This document shows positions 36,730 through 45,173 of a stretch of 64,000 bases of DNA, one piece after another. The DNA lies in the NCBI RefSeq assembly GCF_005862305.2, contig NZ_CP054021.1, positions 3,947,501 to 4,011,500 on the forward strand, read 5' to 3'. The notes under the pieces were generated by a model, which ran no database searches, was not told the DNA's origin, and saw only the letters and a program-made list of their open reading frames with translations. Origin of the DNA: Rhizobium indicum (GTDB lineage Bacteria; Pseudomonadota; Alphaproteobacteria; Rhizobiales; Rhizobiaceae). Each line of letters starts with the position of its first letter. Position 1 is the stretch's first letter. Position numbers and translations under genes: made by a program.

Positions 36730-37305
36730 TTAACCCCGCGTTCCCGGCCTGCCGCCCTGCAGGATTTCGGTGGCGGCGCGTTCGAGGATGGTGGCGATGC
36801 GGGCGGCTTCGGGTTTAGACCAGGGATAGCGCATCCGCAGGGCCGATCGCAGCAGCATGCGGGCGGCGCGGATATCGCCGCCGTCCTGCATGAAGTCGCC
36901 GTCATCGCCCTCGTCGCCGCCACGCTGGTCGGTTTCGAAGACACGCTTCACATGGGCCATCTTCTCGCCGATGCGTTCCAGCTTGGCGAAGGTCTGCAGG
37001 ATCATGGCGCGATTTTCCTCGACACGGCTGCGGCCGGTCTCGGTGATGCGGTAGAGCTTCTTGGCGCCCTCGGCCTCCACCTCGGCGAGGCCGGTTTCCT
37101 CGAGATAGGTCAGCGCGGGATAGATGACGCCCGGGCTCGGCACATAGAAGCCGCCGGAGCGCTCCTCCAATATCTTTATCAATTCGTAGCCGTGGCGCGG
37201 CTGCTCAGCGAGCAGCGCCAGGATGACCAGCTGCAGGTCGCCCGCCGCGAATTTGCGGCCCATGCGGAAATCGCCGCCGAACATGCCGCCTTTAAAACCT
37301 CTCAT
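36730..37305 (-). CDS. PadR-family transcriptional regulator
   Basis: A 191-residue PadR regulator. The winged HTH (residues about 15-95) has AAGDLQLVILALLAEQPRHGYELIKILEE and VSPGVIYPALTYLEETGL-like core (SPGVIYPALTYLEETGLAE), followed by a helical dimerisation tail. ATG 37305 has AGGAAG 5 bases upstream and is preferred to ATG 37320. It is divergent from an MFS efflux-like transporter gene; PadR proteins commonly repress adjacent transport or detoxification genes. Confidence 0.88.
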   Translation of the reverse strand: MRGFKGGMFGGDFRMGRKFAAGDLQLVILALLAEQPRHGYELIKILEERSGGFYVPSPGVIYPALTYLEETGLAEVEAEGAKKLYRITETGRSRVEENRAMILQTFAKLERIGEKMAHVKRVFETDQRGGDEGDDGDFMQDGGDIRAARMLLRSALRMRYPWSKPEAARIATILERAATEILQGGRPGTRG

Positions 37306-37355
37306 GGTTCTTCCTTTCATCGTTAGACGTATCGTTAGCTATGTCGTAAAACATA

Positions 37356-37425
37356 TATCGTACGATAGTAGCTTTCAAGCGCGACAGAGAATTTTTGATG
37401 TTTCGGGAAATTGATCGATCGATCA
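37356..37425. promoter_or_regulatory. Palindromes in the padR-MFS divergent promoter region
   Basis: Two perfect palindromes lie between the divergent genes: TATCGTACGATA (37356-37367) and TGATCGATCGATCA (37412-37425). CGTATCGTTAGC and TGTCGTAAAACA nearby are partial matches to the first. They are plausible PadR operators controlling both directions; which one binds is unknown. Confidence 0.5.
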
Positions 37426-37441
37426 GAATTACTTGATTGTG

Positions 37442-38656
37442 ATGCCGGTGCTGCGGCGTGATAAACGCGGCATGCTCGTCAGCACCCGAAACTCCCCGCC
37501 GAACCTTGTCTCCACCGCCGCTGCCGGTGCCGTTGCCATGGCCGCCGCCATGGGCTTCGGGCGCTTCTCCTACACGCCGATCCTGCCGGGGATGATCAGC
37601 GGCGTGCCACTTTCGACAGCGGATGCAGGCTTCATCGCGTCGGCCAATTTCGTCGGTTATCTCGTCGGCGCCGTGCTTGCAGCCTATGGCTGGGCGGCGG
37701 GGCGGGAGCGGCTCGTGGCGCTGTTGTCGCTGCTGGCAACCGCGATTCTGCTTGCCGCCATGGCCGCCACCGATTCCGTCGCCGTCTTTGCCATCATTCG
37801 TTTCCTGGCCGGTGTCGCCAGCGCCTTTGCGATGGTCTTCACATCCTCGATCGTGCTCAGCCACGGGGCTGCTGCCGACAACGATCATGTGCAGGCGGCA
37901 CATTTCGGCGGGCCGGGGGCGGGCATCGCGCTGTCCTCGGTCATGGTGTTTCTGATCGGCCTCGGCTTTCACGACGGGCCGGGCGGCTGGCGCGCCGACT
38001 GGATCGGCGGGGCGCTCTATTGCGCGGCAAGCCTTGTCGTCGTTTTCCTGCTGCTGCCGTCGGCGCCGGCGCAATCGGCGCAGGCGGGCAAGGAGCCGGC
38101 GCTGGTCTGGAATAGGCCGATGGTGCTGCTGACGCTGTCTTACGGACTGTTCGGATTTGGCTACGTCATTACCGCGACCTTCCTCGTCACCATCGCGCGC
38201 CTTTCTGCAACCGGGCCCTTCGTCGAATTCCTCTGCTGGTTCATCGCTGGCCTGACGGCGGCGGTGGCGCTGTTTGCTTGGAAGCCGCTGGTCAAGCCGC
38301 TCGGGCTTGGCGGGGTCTATGTCGCGGCCCTTCTGGTCGAGGCCGCCGGCGTGCTTGCGACCGTGGCGCTGCCGCCTTCCGTTGCACCGCTGATCGGCGG
38401 CGCGCTGTTCGGGGCGACCTTCCTGGCGATCACCGCTTACGGGCTGCAGATCGGCCGCAAGCTTTCGCCTGACAGTCCGCGGCGGATCCTGGCGATGATG
38501 ACGGCCGCCTTTGGCGTTGGCCAGATTGTCGGGCCTGTTGTTGCCGGCTGGATCGCCGAGCGCAGCGGCAGTTTTACCGTCCCGACGGTGATCGCCGCCA
38601 TCGCGCTCGTCGCCTGCGCGGCGCTGGTCATGCCGGTGATCAAGAAAATCGCTTAG
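37442..38656 (+). CDS. YbfB/YjiJ-family MFS transporter
   Basis: A roughly 404-residue inner-membrane transporter with 12 predicted helices. AAAMGFGRFSYTPILPGMI near residue 35 and FGGPGAGIALSSVM are marks of the YbfB/YjiJ branch of the MFS. The start is uncertain: ATG 37442 and ATG 37472 (MLVSTRNSPP) both lack a good ribosome binding site, and the homologous part begins after the latter. Divergent from padR, so probably PadR-regulated; substrate unknown. Confidence 0.82.
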   Translation: MPVLRRDKRGMLVSTRNSPPNLVSTAAAGAVAMAAAMGFGRFSYTPILPGMISGVPLSTADAGFIASANFVGYLVGAVLAAYGWAAGRERLVALLSLLATAILLAAMAATDSVAVFAIIRFLAGVASAFAMVFTSSIVLSHGAAADNDHVQAAHFGGPGAGIALSSVMVFLIGLGFHDGPGGWRADWIGGALYCAASLVVVFLLLPSAPAQSAQAGKEPALVWNRPMVLLTLSYGLFGFGYVITATFLVTIARLSATGPFVEFLCWFIAGLTAAVALFAWKPLVKPLGLGGVYVAALLVEAAGVLATVALPPSVAPLIGGALFGATFLAITAYGLQIGRKLSPDSPRRILAMMTAAFGVGQIVGPVVAGWIAERSGSFTVPTVIAAIALVACAALVMPVIKKIA

Positions 38657-38780
38657 CCGGTGACATCTCCGTAACAATCGGCCGAACCCATTGCTGCTTC
38701 CTTGGAACTGCCTTAGTTTCCGGCACAATCAGTGTTGACGACACTCCCGAGACTCACAGTTCAGGAAAGCAAAGCCCCCC

Positions 38781-40046
38781 GTGTTTCATTCGTTTTTTCC
38801 CCGACCGAAGTTGTTTTTTACGTCCGCGGTCGTATGGACGCTCGCCTGCGTTTTCTTTTGGTATTTCGCAGGCATTGGCCTTTTGACCAATCTTGGCTTT
38901 CCTCCGCTGCCGGAGGATGCGCAGCCGGTCGGAGCCGCGTTCTTTGTCGCACCCGCTAATCTGTCATTTTATCTATTTTTCATACTCTGCTCCGCTTTGT
39001 TCTGCGGTGTATGGCACGTTATCGCCCACGCGCATCCTTGGAAAATATGGTCGGTCTGGGGATCGGCGCTGATTATTTTCATTACGTATTTCGGCGTTCA
39101 GATGGATGTGGCAATTAATGTTTGGCGAGGACCTTTCTTTGACCTTCTTCAAAATGCACTCGCCGGAAAACCGGGTATCACCAATGAAAACTTCTATTAT
39201 TTGATCTTGAAGTTCTTGGAGATCGGTACGGTGGGCGTGATTGTGTCCGTGGTGTCTGCATTTCTCATCAACCACTATGTGTTGAGATGGCGCGTGGCGA
39301 TGAACGATTTCTACATGTCGAAGTGGCAGAAACTTCGTCATATCGAAGGAGCGTCGCAACGTGTCCAGGAAGACACGATGCGGTTTGCAAACATCATCGA
39401 AGGCCTCGGCGTCAGCCTCATCGGCTCGGTCATGACGCTTATCGTCTTCCTGCCAATCCTGTCAGCGCTATCGGCCCATGTAACCGACCTTCCAATCCTT
39501 GGCGCGGTTCCGAATTCCCTCGTCTGGCTCGCGCTTGGTTGGTCGGTTTTAGGCACCGTCCTCCTGGCTGTTGTCGGCGTAAAACTGCCAGGATTGAATT
39601 TTCGCAACCAACGTGTTGAGGCGGCTTATCGCAAAGAGCTCGTCTACGGCGAAGATCATGAAGATAGAGCCCAACCGGTAACCGTCGCCGAGTTGTTCTC
39701 GAACGTCAGGCGAAATTATTTCCGTATGTATTTTCACTATCTTTATTTCAATGTCGCACGTTATTCATACGGGCAGCTTGATGCGATATTTCTTTATTTC
39801 GTTTTGGTGCCGACTTTCGTCGCGCATAAGATCACGCTTGGGATATGGCAGCAGATTGCTACGGCTTTTGGCCAGGTCAGCAATTCGTTCCAATACCTCG
39901 TGAGTTCCTGGACGACTATCATCGAACTACTCTCCATCCACAAACGCCTCCAGGCCTTCGAAGCGGCAATCGACGACGAGCCGCTGCCTGAGATCGACCA
40001 GCGTTATCTGGAGCGTGAGGCGGGTGTTGTTCACGCCGACGGCTGA
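38781..40046 (+). CDS. bacA: BacA/SbmA peptide transporter
   Basis: A 421-residue inner-membrane protein of the SbmA/BacA family, with about seven transmembrane helices and the conserved GVQMDVAINVWRGPFFDLLQ, FLINHYVLRWRVAMNDFY and EGASQRVQEDTMRFA segments. In legume symbionts BacA imports peptides, including host NCR peptides, and supports very-long-chain fatty acid modification of lipid A; it is needed for bacteroid survival in several hosts. It lacks the ATPase domain of the BclA type. Translation begins at GTG 38781 with AGGAAAG about 12 bases upstream. Its base composition looks clearly more AT-rich than its neighbours. Confidence 0.92.
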   Translation: MFHSFFPRPKLFFTSAVVWTLACVFFWYFAGIGLLTNLGFPPLPEDAQPVGAAFFVAPANLSFYLFFILCSALFCGVWHVIAHAHPWKIWSVWGSALIIFITYFGVQMDVAINVWRGPFFDLLQNALAGKPGITNENFYYLILKFLEIGTVGVIVSVVSAFLINHYVLRWRVAMNDFYMSKWQKLRHIEGASQRVQEDTMRFANIIEGLGVSLIGSVMTLIVFLPILSALSAHVTDLPILGAVPNSLVWLALGWSVLGTVLLAVVGVKLPGLNFRNQRVEAAYRKELVYGEDHEDRAQPVTVAELFSNVRRNYFRMYFHYLYFNVARYSYGQLDAIFLYFVLVPTFVAHKITLGIWQQIATAFGQVSNSFQYLVSSWTTIIELLSIHKRLQAFEAAIDDEPLPEIDQRYLEREAGVVHADG

Positions 40047-40079
40047 TGGAGCGGGGGTATTCTGCGAGCGATCGGAAAG

Positions 40080-40240
40080 TTCGCGTCTGCGGCACCCGTC
40101 CGCCCTGTCGGGCACCGACCGGGGTCGAGCCACAGGTCTCGACCCGTCCTTCGGACCTCCGGTGGGTAGAATGGGGAATCGCAGCGTCGCAACGAATCTC
40201 TTCTCCCCAGCGGGGAGAAGATGCCGGCAGGCAGATGAGG
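40080..40240. repeat. Palindromic intergenic repeat after bacA
   Basis: GGCACCCGTCCGCCCTGTCGGGCA at one end and CTTCTCCCCAGCGGGGAGAAG...GGCAGATGAGGGGG at the other match the arms of the element inside the xdhAB operon (24981-25096). The middle has an extra palindrome (GGTCGAG...CTCGACC). It fills the gap between convergent bacA and the deacetylase gene. Confidence 0.7.
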
Positions 40241-40314
40241 GGGCGGCCCGGCATGCCGTCTCGTTCAAGGGAACTTAGAGACACCTTGCCAGCTCGACGG
40301 CGCCATAGCTGCCA

Positions 40315-41301
40315 TCAAAGACCTGACGTCTGCAATTTCCCGCGGGCTTCGATCATCGGGATCGCTTCCGAATAGCTGACACAGGCCACATCCGTTCGGT
40401 GGCAGACGTCGCTGACCAGCTTGTCGAGCGCCCGCCAATAGGCGCCGCCGTTCATTTCGACGAAGTGGAAGCCGAGCTGTAGCGGGATGCGGGCGCCTGC
40501 ATATTGCTTGTCGAAAGCCTCCTTGAAGGCGGCATAGGCGCGGTCCTCGAATTCCGCGGAATCGGCCGTATCCTCCTCACCCTTGGAATGGCGGACGAAG
40601 AGATTGTAGTCCATGCCGATGATCGGCTTCTCGTTCGGGCCTTCGGGGATCAGCGGCAGGCCAAAGCGGATGATGCCGTCTTCCTCGACAGGCATGGCAG
40701 GCCCTTTGGTGACGAGGCTTGCGTCATAGGTGAAGCCCGCCTTCTTTTCGGCGGCGATCATGTCGGCGCCCGCAGTTGCGGCGAGATAGGGGGCGCGAAA
40801 GCCCTTAATGCCGTGATCGACCAGATCCTGCCAGCCGGCCGGCTCCTGGAGAGCGACGCTCTTCCAGGCATTCTCAAGCGTCTCGTGGAAGGTGGCGTAC
40901 TCGGCCGACCAGTCGGCCTCGCTCCAGAGGCGGCCGTCGAAATGGCCACAGGCATGGCTCGATATGTCATGTCCTTCGAGGTGGGCGTGCCAGATATTGC
41001 CGAGGCGCTCGCGGATCTCGTCGTCGCTCTGGGCGAAGCCGACATTGGATTTTCCGCGTTTCTGGTGCGGCGCCTGGTAGGCCTTCTTCGCCGCCTCGTT
41101 CATCAGAAAAGTGCAGGAAAGGAAATAGGTGAAATGGGCGCCGTTTTTCGCCGCCATCTCGCGGCTTTTCAGCCACAGCGCGTTGTCGTGGGCGCCGTCG
41201 AAGGAAATGATGACGAGCTGTTTCGGCCGATCGACCGCCTGGGCAATTGCCGGAACGAGGAGCGAAACAGAAAGGCAGGCGGAGAGGAGGGAACGAGACA
41301 T
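40315..41301 (-). CDS. Secreted polysaccharide-deacetylase-like protein
   Basis: A 328-residue exported protein: signal peptide MSRSLLSACLSVSLLVPAIA, then a NodB-homology fold with ISFDGAHDNALW where most family members have TFDDGP, the metal-ligand region HDISSHACGHFDG, and GFRAPYLAA. The start at ATG 41301 was chosen because it opens the signal peptide; the frame extends to 41448. The altered first motif (Asp-Gly-Ala-His-Asp) leaves the exact chemistry open. Divergent from nnrU-like gene. Confidence 0.8.
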   Translation of the reverse strand: MSRSLLSACLSVSLLVPAIAQAVDRPKQLVIISFDGAHDNALWLKSREMAAKNGAHFTYFLSCTFLMNEAAKKAYQAPHQKRGKSNVGFAQSDDEIRERLGNIWHAHLEGHDISSHACGHFDGRLWSEADWSAEYATFHETLENAWKSVALQEPAGWQDLVDHGIKGFRAPYLAATAGADMIAAEKKAGFTYDASLVTKGPAMPVEEDGIIRFGLPLIPEGPNEKPIIGMDYNLFVRHSKGEEDTADSAEFEDRAYAAFKEAFDKQYAGARIPLQLGFHFVEMNGGAYWRALDKLVSDVCHRTDVACVSYSEAIPMIEARGKLQTSGL

Positions 41302-41422
41302 GGGCACCGCGACAATTTGTTCGCGGTTTCCCTCCGACAGAATTGCGGCGAAGCTGCGGTCGCGCTGGCATTTTCTCGCGCCAGCCGGTAAGCCATGACA
41401 AACGGCACGGAAGGGATCCGCA

Positions 41423-42007
41423 ATGACATTGCTTATCGTCGGCATCATACTTTTCCTCGGGGTGCATCTGGTGCGGGTGCTGGTGCCGGACTTTCGCCGT
41501 TCGATGATCGCAAGCCTCGGCGAGAAGGGCTGGCGGGCGGCCTATTCCATTGCCAGCATCGCCACGCTGATCCTGTTGATCTACGGCTTCGGGCAGGCGC
41601 GGCAGGTGACCGGAATGCTCTACAATCCACCGGTCTGGATGGCGCATATAGCAATCACGCTGATGCTGATCGCGATGATCTGTCTCGTCGCCTCGCTGCT
41701 GCCGGCGGGGCATATCGCGACCAAGACCAAACATCCGATGGTGCTGTCGGTGAAGATCTGGGCGCTGGCGCACCTGCTCGCCAATGGCGAGACGTCGTCG
41801 GTTCTGCTGTTTACCGCCTTTCTCGCCTGGGGCGTCATCCTGCGCATTTCCTTGAAACGGCGGCAGCGGTCAGGCGAAATCACGCTCCGACCGTTCGTCT
41901 CGGCCAAATACGACCTCTATGCGATCGTCATCGGCATCGTCGTCTGGGCGCTGATCATCTGGAAGCTGCACGAATGGTTGATCGGGGTTTCGCCGCTCGT
42001 CATCTGA
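41423..42007 (+). CDS. NnrU-family membrane protein
   Basis: A 194-residue integral membrane protein with about six helices and the NnrU-type segments GVHLVRVLVPDFRRSM, HPMVLSVKIWALAHLLANGE and ALIIWKLHEWLIG. NnrU was first linked to nitrite and nitric oxide reduction, but the family is also widespread without denitrification genes, and none are seen here. The His-containing helices suggest a haem- or isoprenoid-linked role as in the related carotenoid isomerase-like proteins; this is inference. Confidence 0.85.
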   Translation: MTLLIVGIILFLGVHLVRVLVPDFRRSMIASLGEKGWRAAYSIASIATLILLIYGFGQARQVTGMLYNPPVWMAHIAITLMLIAMICLVASLLPAGHIATKTKHPMVLSVKIWALAHLLANGETSSVLLFTAFLAWGVILRISLKRRQRSGEITLRPFVSAKYDLYAIVIGIVVWALIIWKLHEWLIGVSPLVI

Positions 42008-42010
42008 CCT

Positions 42011-42114
42011 GCGCATAACCCCAAAAATCGATTCCGATTTTCGGAGAGGATTATGCGCGGATTCAAAGCGTTAGAGCGTCCTTAGCGCGTCCTGTTGGAC
42101 GTGCGGCGCTCTAA
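42011..42114. repeat. Composite palindromic repeat, copy 2
   Basis: GCGCATA, AAAAATCGATTCCGATTTT, TTATGCGC, then AGAGCGTCCTTAGCGCG...GCGGCGCTCTAA. The same two-part structure as copies at 35570-35671 and 50355-50452. It lies just after the nnrU-like gene. Confidence 0.8.
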
Positions 42115-42213
42115 TCTTTCACATCCCCCTTACAACGGCGGCAAAATGGAGTAGAAGGCCCGACAATATGCGTTTTGCATGGTGTATGGGTATTTCCGCG
42201 GCCGGAGACGAGA

Positions 42214-42897
42214 ATGGCATTCAACGACGACAGCTTCATCCGTGAAGTCAATGAGGAATTGCGGTCTGACCAGATGAAGGGCGTCTGGCGCCGGTTCGGC
42301 CGCTATATCGTCGTCGTCGCCATCCTGATCGTCGTCGGCACCGCCGGCAAGGTTCTCTACGATTATTGGGACGACAACCGCTCCTCCGGCACCGGCGACC
42401 AGTTCCTGGCGGCGATGAAGCTAGCCGACGAGAACAAGAACGACGAGGCGCTGGCCGCGCTCGACAAGCTCGAGAAGGAAGGCCATGGCGCTTACCCGGT
42501 GCTGGCGCGCATGCGGGCCGCGACCGTGCAGGTGCAGAAGGGCGATACTGCCGCGGCAATCGCCGCCTTCAACGAGATTGGCAAGGACAATGTCGTTCCG
42601 GCCGCCGTGCGCGATGCCGCCAAGATGCGCGCCGGCTGGTTGCTCATCGAGAACGGCACTTACGAACAGGTTTCGGCGGCGATCGAGGAAATGGCCGTTC
42701 CGGGCAACGCCTTCCGTCATTCGGCGCGCGAGGCACTCGGCCTTGCCGCTTACAAAGCCGGCAACATGGCGCAGGCGCGGCAGTGGTTCCAGTCGATCGT
42801 CGAGGATACCGACAGCCCGCGCAATATTGCCAATCGCGCCCATATGATGCTTGATCTGATTACCGCATCCGGCAAGGCGCCCGCCGCTCAGGGCTGA
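42214..42897 (+). CDS. YfgM-like TPR membrane protein
   Basis: A 227-residue protein with one N-terminal transmembrane helix (YIVVVAILIVVGTAGKVLYDYW, residues about 30-51) and a periplasmic TPR-like domain (about 60-220) ending in a Pro/Ala tail. This matches the YfgM/DUF2133 group, periplasmic chaperone-like proteins linked to the Sec translocon. GGAG lies about 8 bases before ATG 42214. It sits 18 bases ahead of der, echoing the yfgM-bamB-der order of enterics but without bamB. Confidence 0.82.
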   Translation: MAFNDDSFIREVNEELRSDQMKGVWRRFGRYIVVVAILIVVGTAGKVLYDYWDDNRSSGTGDQFLAAMKLADENKNDEALAALDKLEKEGHGAYPVLARMRAATVQVQKGDTAAAIAAFNEIGKDNVVPAAVRDAAKMRAGWLLIENGTYEQVSAAIEEMAVPGNAFRHSAREALGLAAYKAGNMAQARQWFQSIVEDTDSPRNIANRAHMMLDLITASGKAPAAQG

Positions 42898-42915
42898 TCG
42901 CGTTAAGGACAAGAT

Positions 42916-44337
42916 ATGAGTTTCACGGTCGCCATCGTCGGTCGTCCGAATGTCGGCAAGTCGACACTTTTCAACCGGCTGGTAGGCAAGAAGCTGGCGC
43001 TCGTCGACGACACGCCGGGTGTTACCCGCGACCGCCGGCCCGGCGATGCGCGGCTGATGGGCCTGACCTTCACGATCATCGACACGGCCGGTCTGGAAGA
43101 GGCCGATGCGGAAAGCCTGCAGGGCCGGATGCGGGCGCAGACCGAAGCGGCGATCGACGAGGCGGATCTTTCGCTTTTCGTCGTCGATGCCAAGAGCGGA
43201 TTGACGCCCGTCGATACCGACCTTGCCGAAATGCTGCGCCGGCGCGGCAAGCCGGTGGTGCTCGTCGCCAACAAATCCGAAGCGCGCGGCTCCGACAGCG
43301 GCTTCTATGACGCTTATACGCTCGGCCTCGGTGAGCCGACGCCGATTTCGGCAGAACACGGGCAGGGCATGCTCGACCTGCGCGATGCGATTGTTGCGGC
43401 GATCGGCGAGGACCGTGCCTATTCCGAGAAAGAGGATGTGGCGGTTACCGACGTCGACATTCCGCAATCATCAGACGAGGGCGACGAGGACGAAGAGCCG
43501 ACCTATGACGAGACGAAGCCGTTGCGCGTGGCGATCGTCGGGCGGCCGAATGCCGGCAAGTCGACGCTGATCAACCGCTTCCTCGGCGAGGACCGGCTTT
43601 TGACCGGGCCGGAAGCGGGCATCACCCGTGATTCCATCTCGGTCGAATGGGACTGGCGCGGCCGCACCATCAAGATGTTCGATACGGCAGGCATGCGCCG
43701 CAAGGCGCGGGTGATCGAGAAGCTGGAGAAGCTTTCGGTTGCCGATGCGCTGCGCGCCATCCGCTTCGCCGAAACCGTGGTCATCGTCTTCGATGCAACG
43801 ATCCCTTTCGAAAAGCAGGATCTGCAGATCGTCGACCTCGTGCTGCGCGAGGGCCGTGCCGCCGTGATCGCCTTTAACAAGTGGGACATGATCGAAGATC
43901 GGCAGGCGGTGCTTGCGGATCTGCGCGAAAAGACCGACCGGCTGCTGCCGCAGGCGCGCGGCATCCGCGCCGTGCCGATCTCCGGCCAGACCGGCTGGGG
44001 GCTCGACAAGCTCATGCAGTCGATCATCGATACCGACAAGGTCTGGAACAAGCGCATCTCGACGGCCAGGCTCAACCGCTGGCTGGAGACGCAGCAGATC
44101 CAGCATCCGCCTCCGGCCGTTTCCGGCCGCCGCATCAAGCTGAAATATATGACGCAGGTGAAGGCCCGCCCGCCGGCCTTCATGATCTCGTGCACCCGGT
44201 CCGATGCGCTGCCGGAATCCTATACGCGCTATCTGATCAACGGGTTGCGCGCCGATTTCGACATGCCGAGCGTGCCGATCCGCATCCATTTCCGCTCGCC
44301 TGACAATCCGTTCGAAGGCAAGAAGAGACGGACCTAG
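42916..44337 (+). CDS. der: Ribosome-assembly GTPase Der (EngA)
   Basis: A 473-residue essential GTPase for 50S subunit maturation. It has two tandem G domains: the first with GRPNVGKST (residue about 9), DTPGVTRD and NKSE; the second with GRPNAGKST (about residue 213), DTAGMRRK and NKWD, followed by a KH-like domain with [19 protein letters not shown]. An acidic linker ([15 protein letters not shown]) joins the G domains. AAGGA precedes the ATG, and the gene is cotranscribed with the upstream TPR gene. Confidence 0.96.
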   Translation: MSFTVAIVGRPNVGKSTLFNRLVGKKLALVDDTPGVTRDRRPGDARLMGLTFTIIDTAGLEEADAESLQGRMRAQTEAAIDEADLSLFVVDAKSGLTPVDTDLAEMLRRRGKPVVLVANKSEARGSDSGFYDAYTLGLGEPTPISAEHGQGMLDLRDAIVAAIGEDRAYSEKEDVAVTDVDIPQSSDEGDEDEEPTYDETKPLRVAIVGRPNAGKSTLINRFLGEDRLLTGPEAGITRDSISVEWDWRGRTIKMFDTAGMRRKARVIEKLEKLSVADALRAIRFAETVVIVFDATIPFEKQDLQIVDLVLREGRAAVIAFNKWDMIEDRQAVLADLREKTDRLLPQARGIRAVPISGQTGWGLDKLMQSIIDTDKVWNKRISTARLNRWLETQQIQHPPPAVSGRRIKLKYMTQVKARPPAFMISCTRSDALPESYTRYLINGLRADFDMPSVPIRIHFRSPDNPFEGKKRRT

Positions 44338-44368
44338 GGGCGGTCCTTTTTACGGCGTCCCGTGTCAG

Positions 44369-44541
44369 CCCCCCTCTGCCCTGCCGGGCATCTCCCCCAC
44401 AGGTGGGGAGATCACAAGTGGCTAAATCTTCTCGTCACATCAACGTTTCGCCGAGCTGCAATGGATATTTGGTTGGGGAAGCCACCGCGCCCAGCCGATC
44501 TCCCCACTTGTGGGGGAGATGCCCGGCAGGGCAGAGGGGGG
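44369..44541. repeat. RIME-like inverted repeat, second copy
   Basis: Arms 44369-44413 and 44497-44541 (45 bases) are reverse complements with one visible mismatch. The sequence CCCCCTCTGCCCTGCCGG differs from the 22341 element mainly by GCC/GGC for GTC/GAC changes that preserve pairing within each element. It lies between convergent der and the OhrR-like gene. Confidence 0.85.
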
Positions 44542-44573
44542 TATCACGAGCACTGCCGCAGCTATTTCAGCGG

Positions 44574-45011
44574 CTAAGCAACGCTTCGGTTCAGCGCTTC
44601 TCGCAACGCCGCGATCTCTGCCTGCAGGCGGTTGAGGTCGACTGCGTCGCGGCCGCTGGCGTCGACGATGCAGCTCGGGATGTCGCGGGCTTTTTCCTTC
44701 AGACGCATGCCTTCGTCGCTCAAGCGGATGACGACGACGCGTTCGTCCTCCCGGCTGCGTTCGCGTCTGACATAACCTGCGGTTTCGAGGCGTTTGAGCA
44801 GCGGGGTCAGCGTGCTCGATTCCAGGAAGAGCTTTTCACCCAAGCCGCCGACGGTCTGGCCGTCCTGTTCCCAGAGCGAAACCATCGCCAGATATTGCGG
44901 ATAGGTGAGACCCAACGTATCGAGCAGCGGCTTGTAAACGCGGTTCAGTGCGTGGCTTGCCGTATAGACGGCGAAGCAGATGAAATTGTCGAGCTTCAGC
45001 TGATCCTGCAT
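44574..45011 (-). CDS. OhrR-like MarR-family regulator
   Basis: A 145-residue MarR-family repressor. DNFICFAVYTASHALNRVYKPLLDTLGLTYPQY at the N-terminus matches OhrR, with a single reactive Cys at residue 12 that in OhrR senses organic hydroperoxides; the wHTH has LFLESSTLTPLLKRLETAGYV and RERSREDERVVVIRL wing. It diverges from an esterase gene rather than from ohr, with 162 bases and two related operator-like sites between. Confidence 0.87.
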   Translation of the reverse strand: MQDQLKLDNFICFAVYTASHALNRVYKPLLDTLGLTYPQYLAMVSLWEQDGQTVGGLGEKLFLESSTLTPLLKRLETAGYVRRERSREDERVVVIRLSDEGMRLKEKARDIPSCIVDASGRDAVDLNRLQAEIAALREALNRSVA

Positions 45012-45040
45012 GGGGTTATCTCCAGAACTGATGGAAGTTA

Positions 45041-45127
45041 TATCGCGCGATAAATAATCGTAAGCGATTTTTATGCATGGCTGCTATGCGCAAATTTAAA
45101 TTGTCCAATAAACAATCGTGCGCGATA
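45041..45127. promoter_or_regulatory. Paired operator-like sites of the OhrR-like regulator
   Basis: TATCGCGCGATA (45041-45052) is a perfect palindrome 30 bases before the regulator start. A related site, ATCGTGCGCGATATA (45115-45129), lies about 45 bases before the esterase start; its complement TATATCGCGCACGAT repeats the first 10 bases of the other site. Binding by the adjacent MarR protein is inferred. Confidence 0.55.
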
Positions 45128-45173
45128 TAAAAATAGTGTTCAGGACGAACATCGAACCCGAGAGGACAAGACA

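Noticed and set aside
37292..38728. 478-codon antisense ORF over the YbfB-type MFS gene
   Set aside because: Shadow frame rich in Arg/Gln/Asp with no hydrophobic or domain pattern; the plus strand encodes a clear 12-helix transporter.
38690..38730. GGAAC in front of bacA as an EcfG (general stress) promoter
   Set aside because: No CGTT-type -10 at 16-17 bases from GGAAC.
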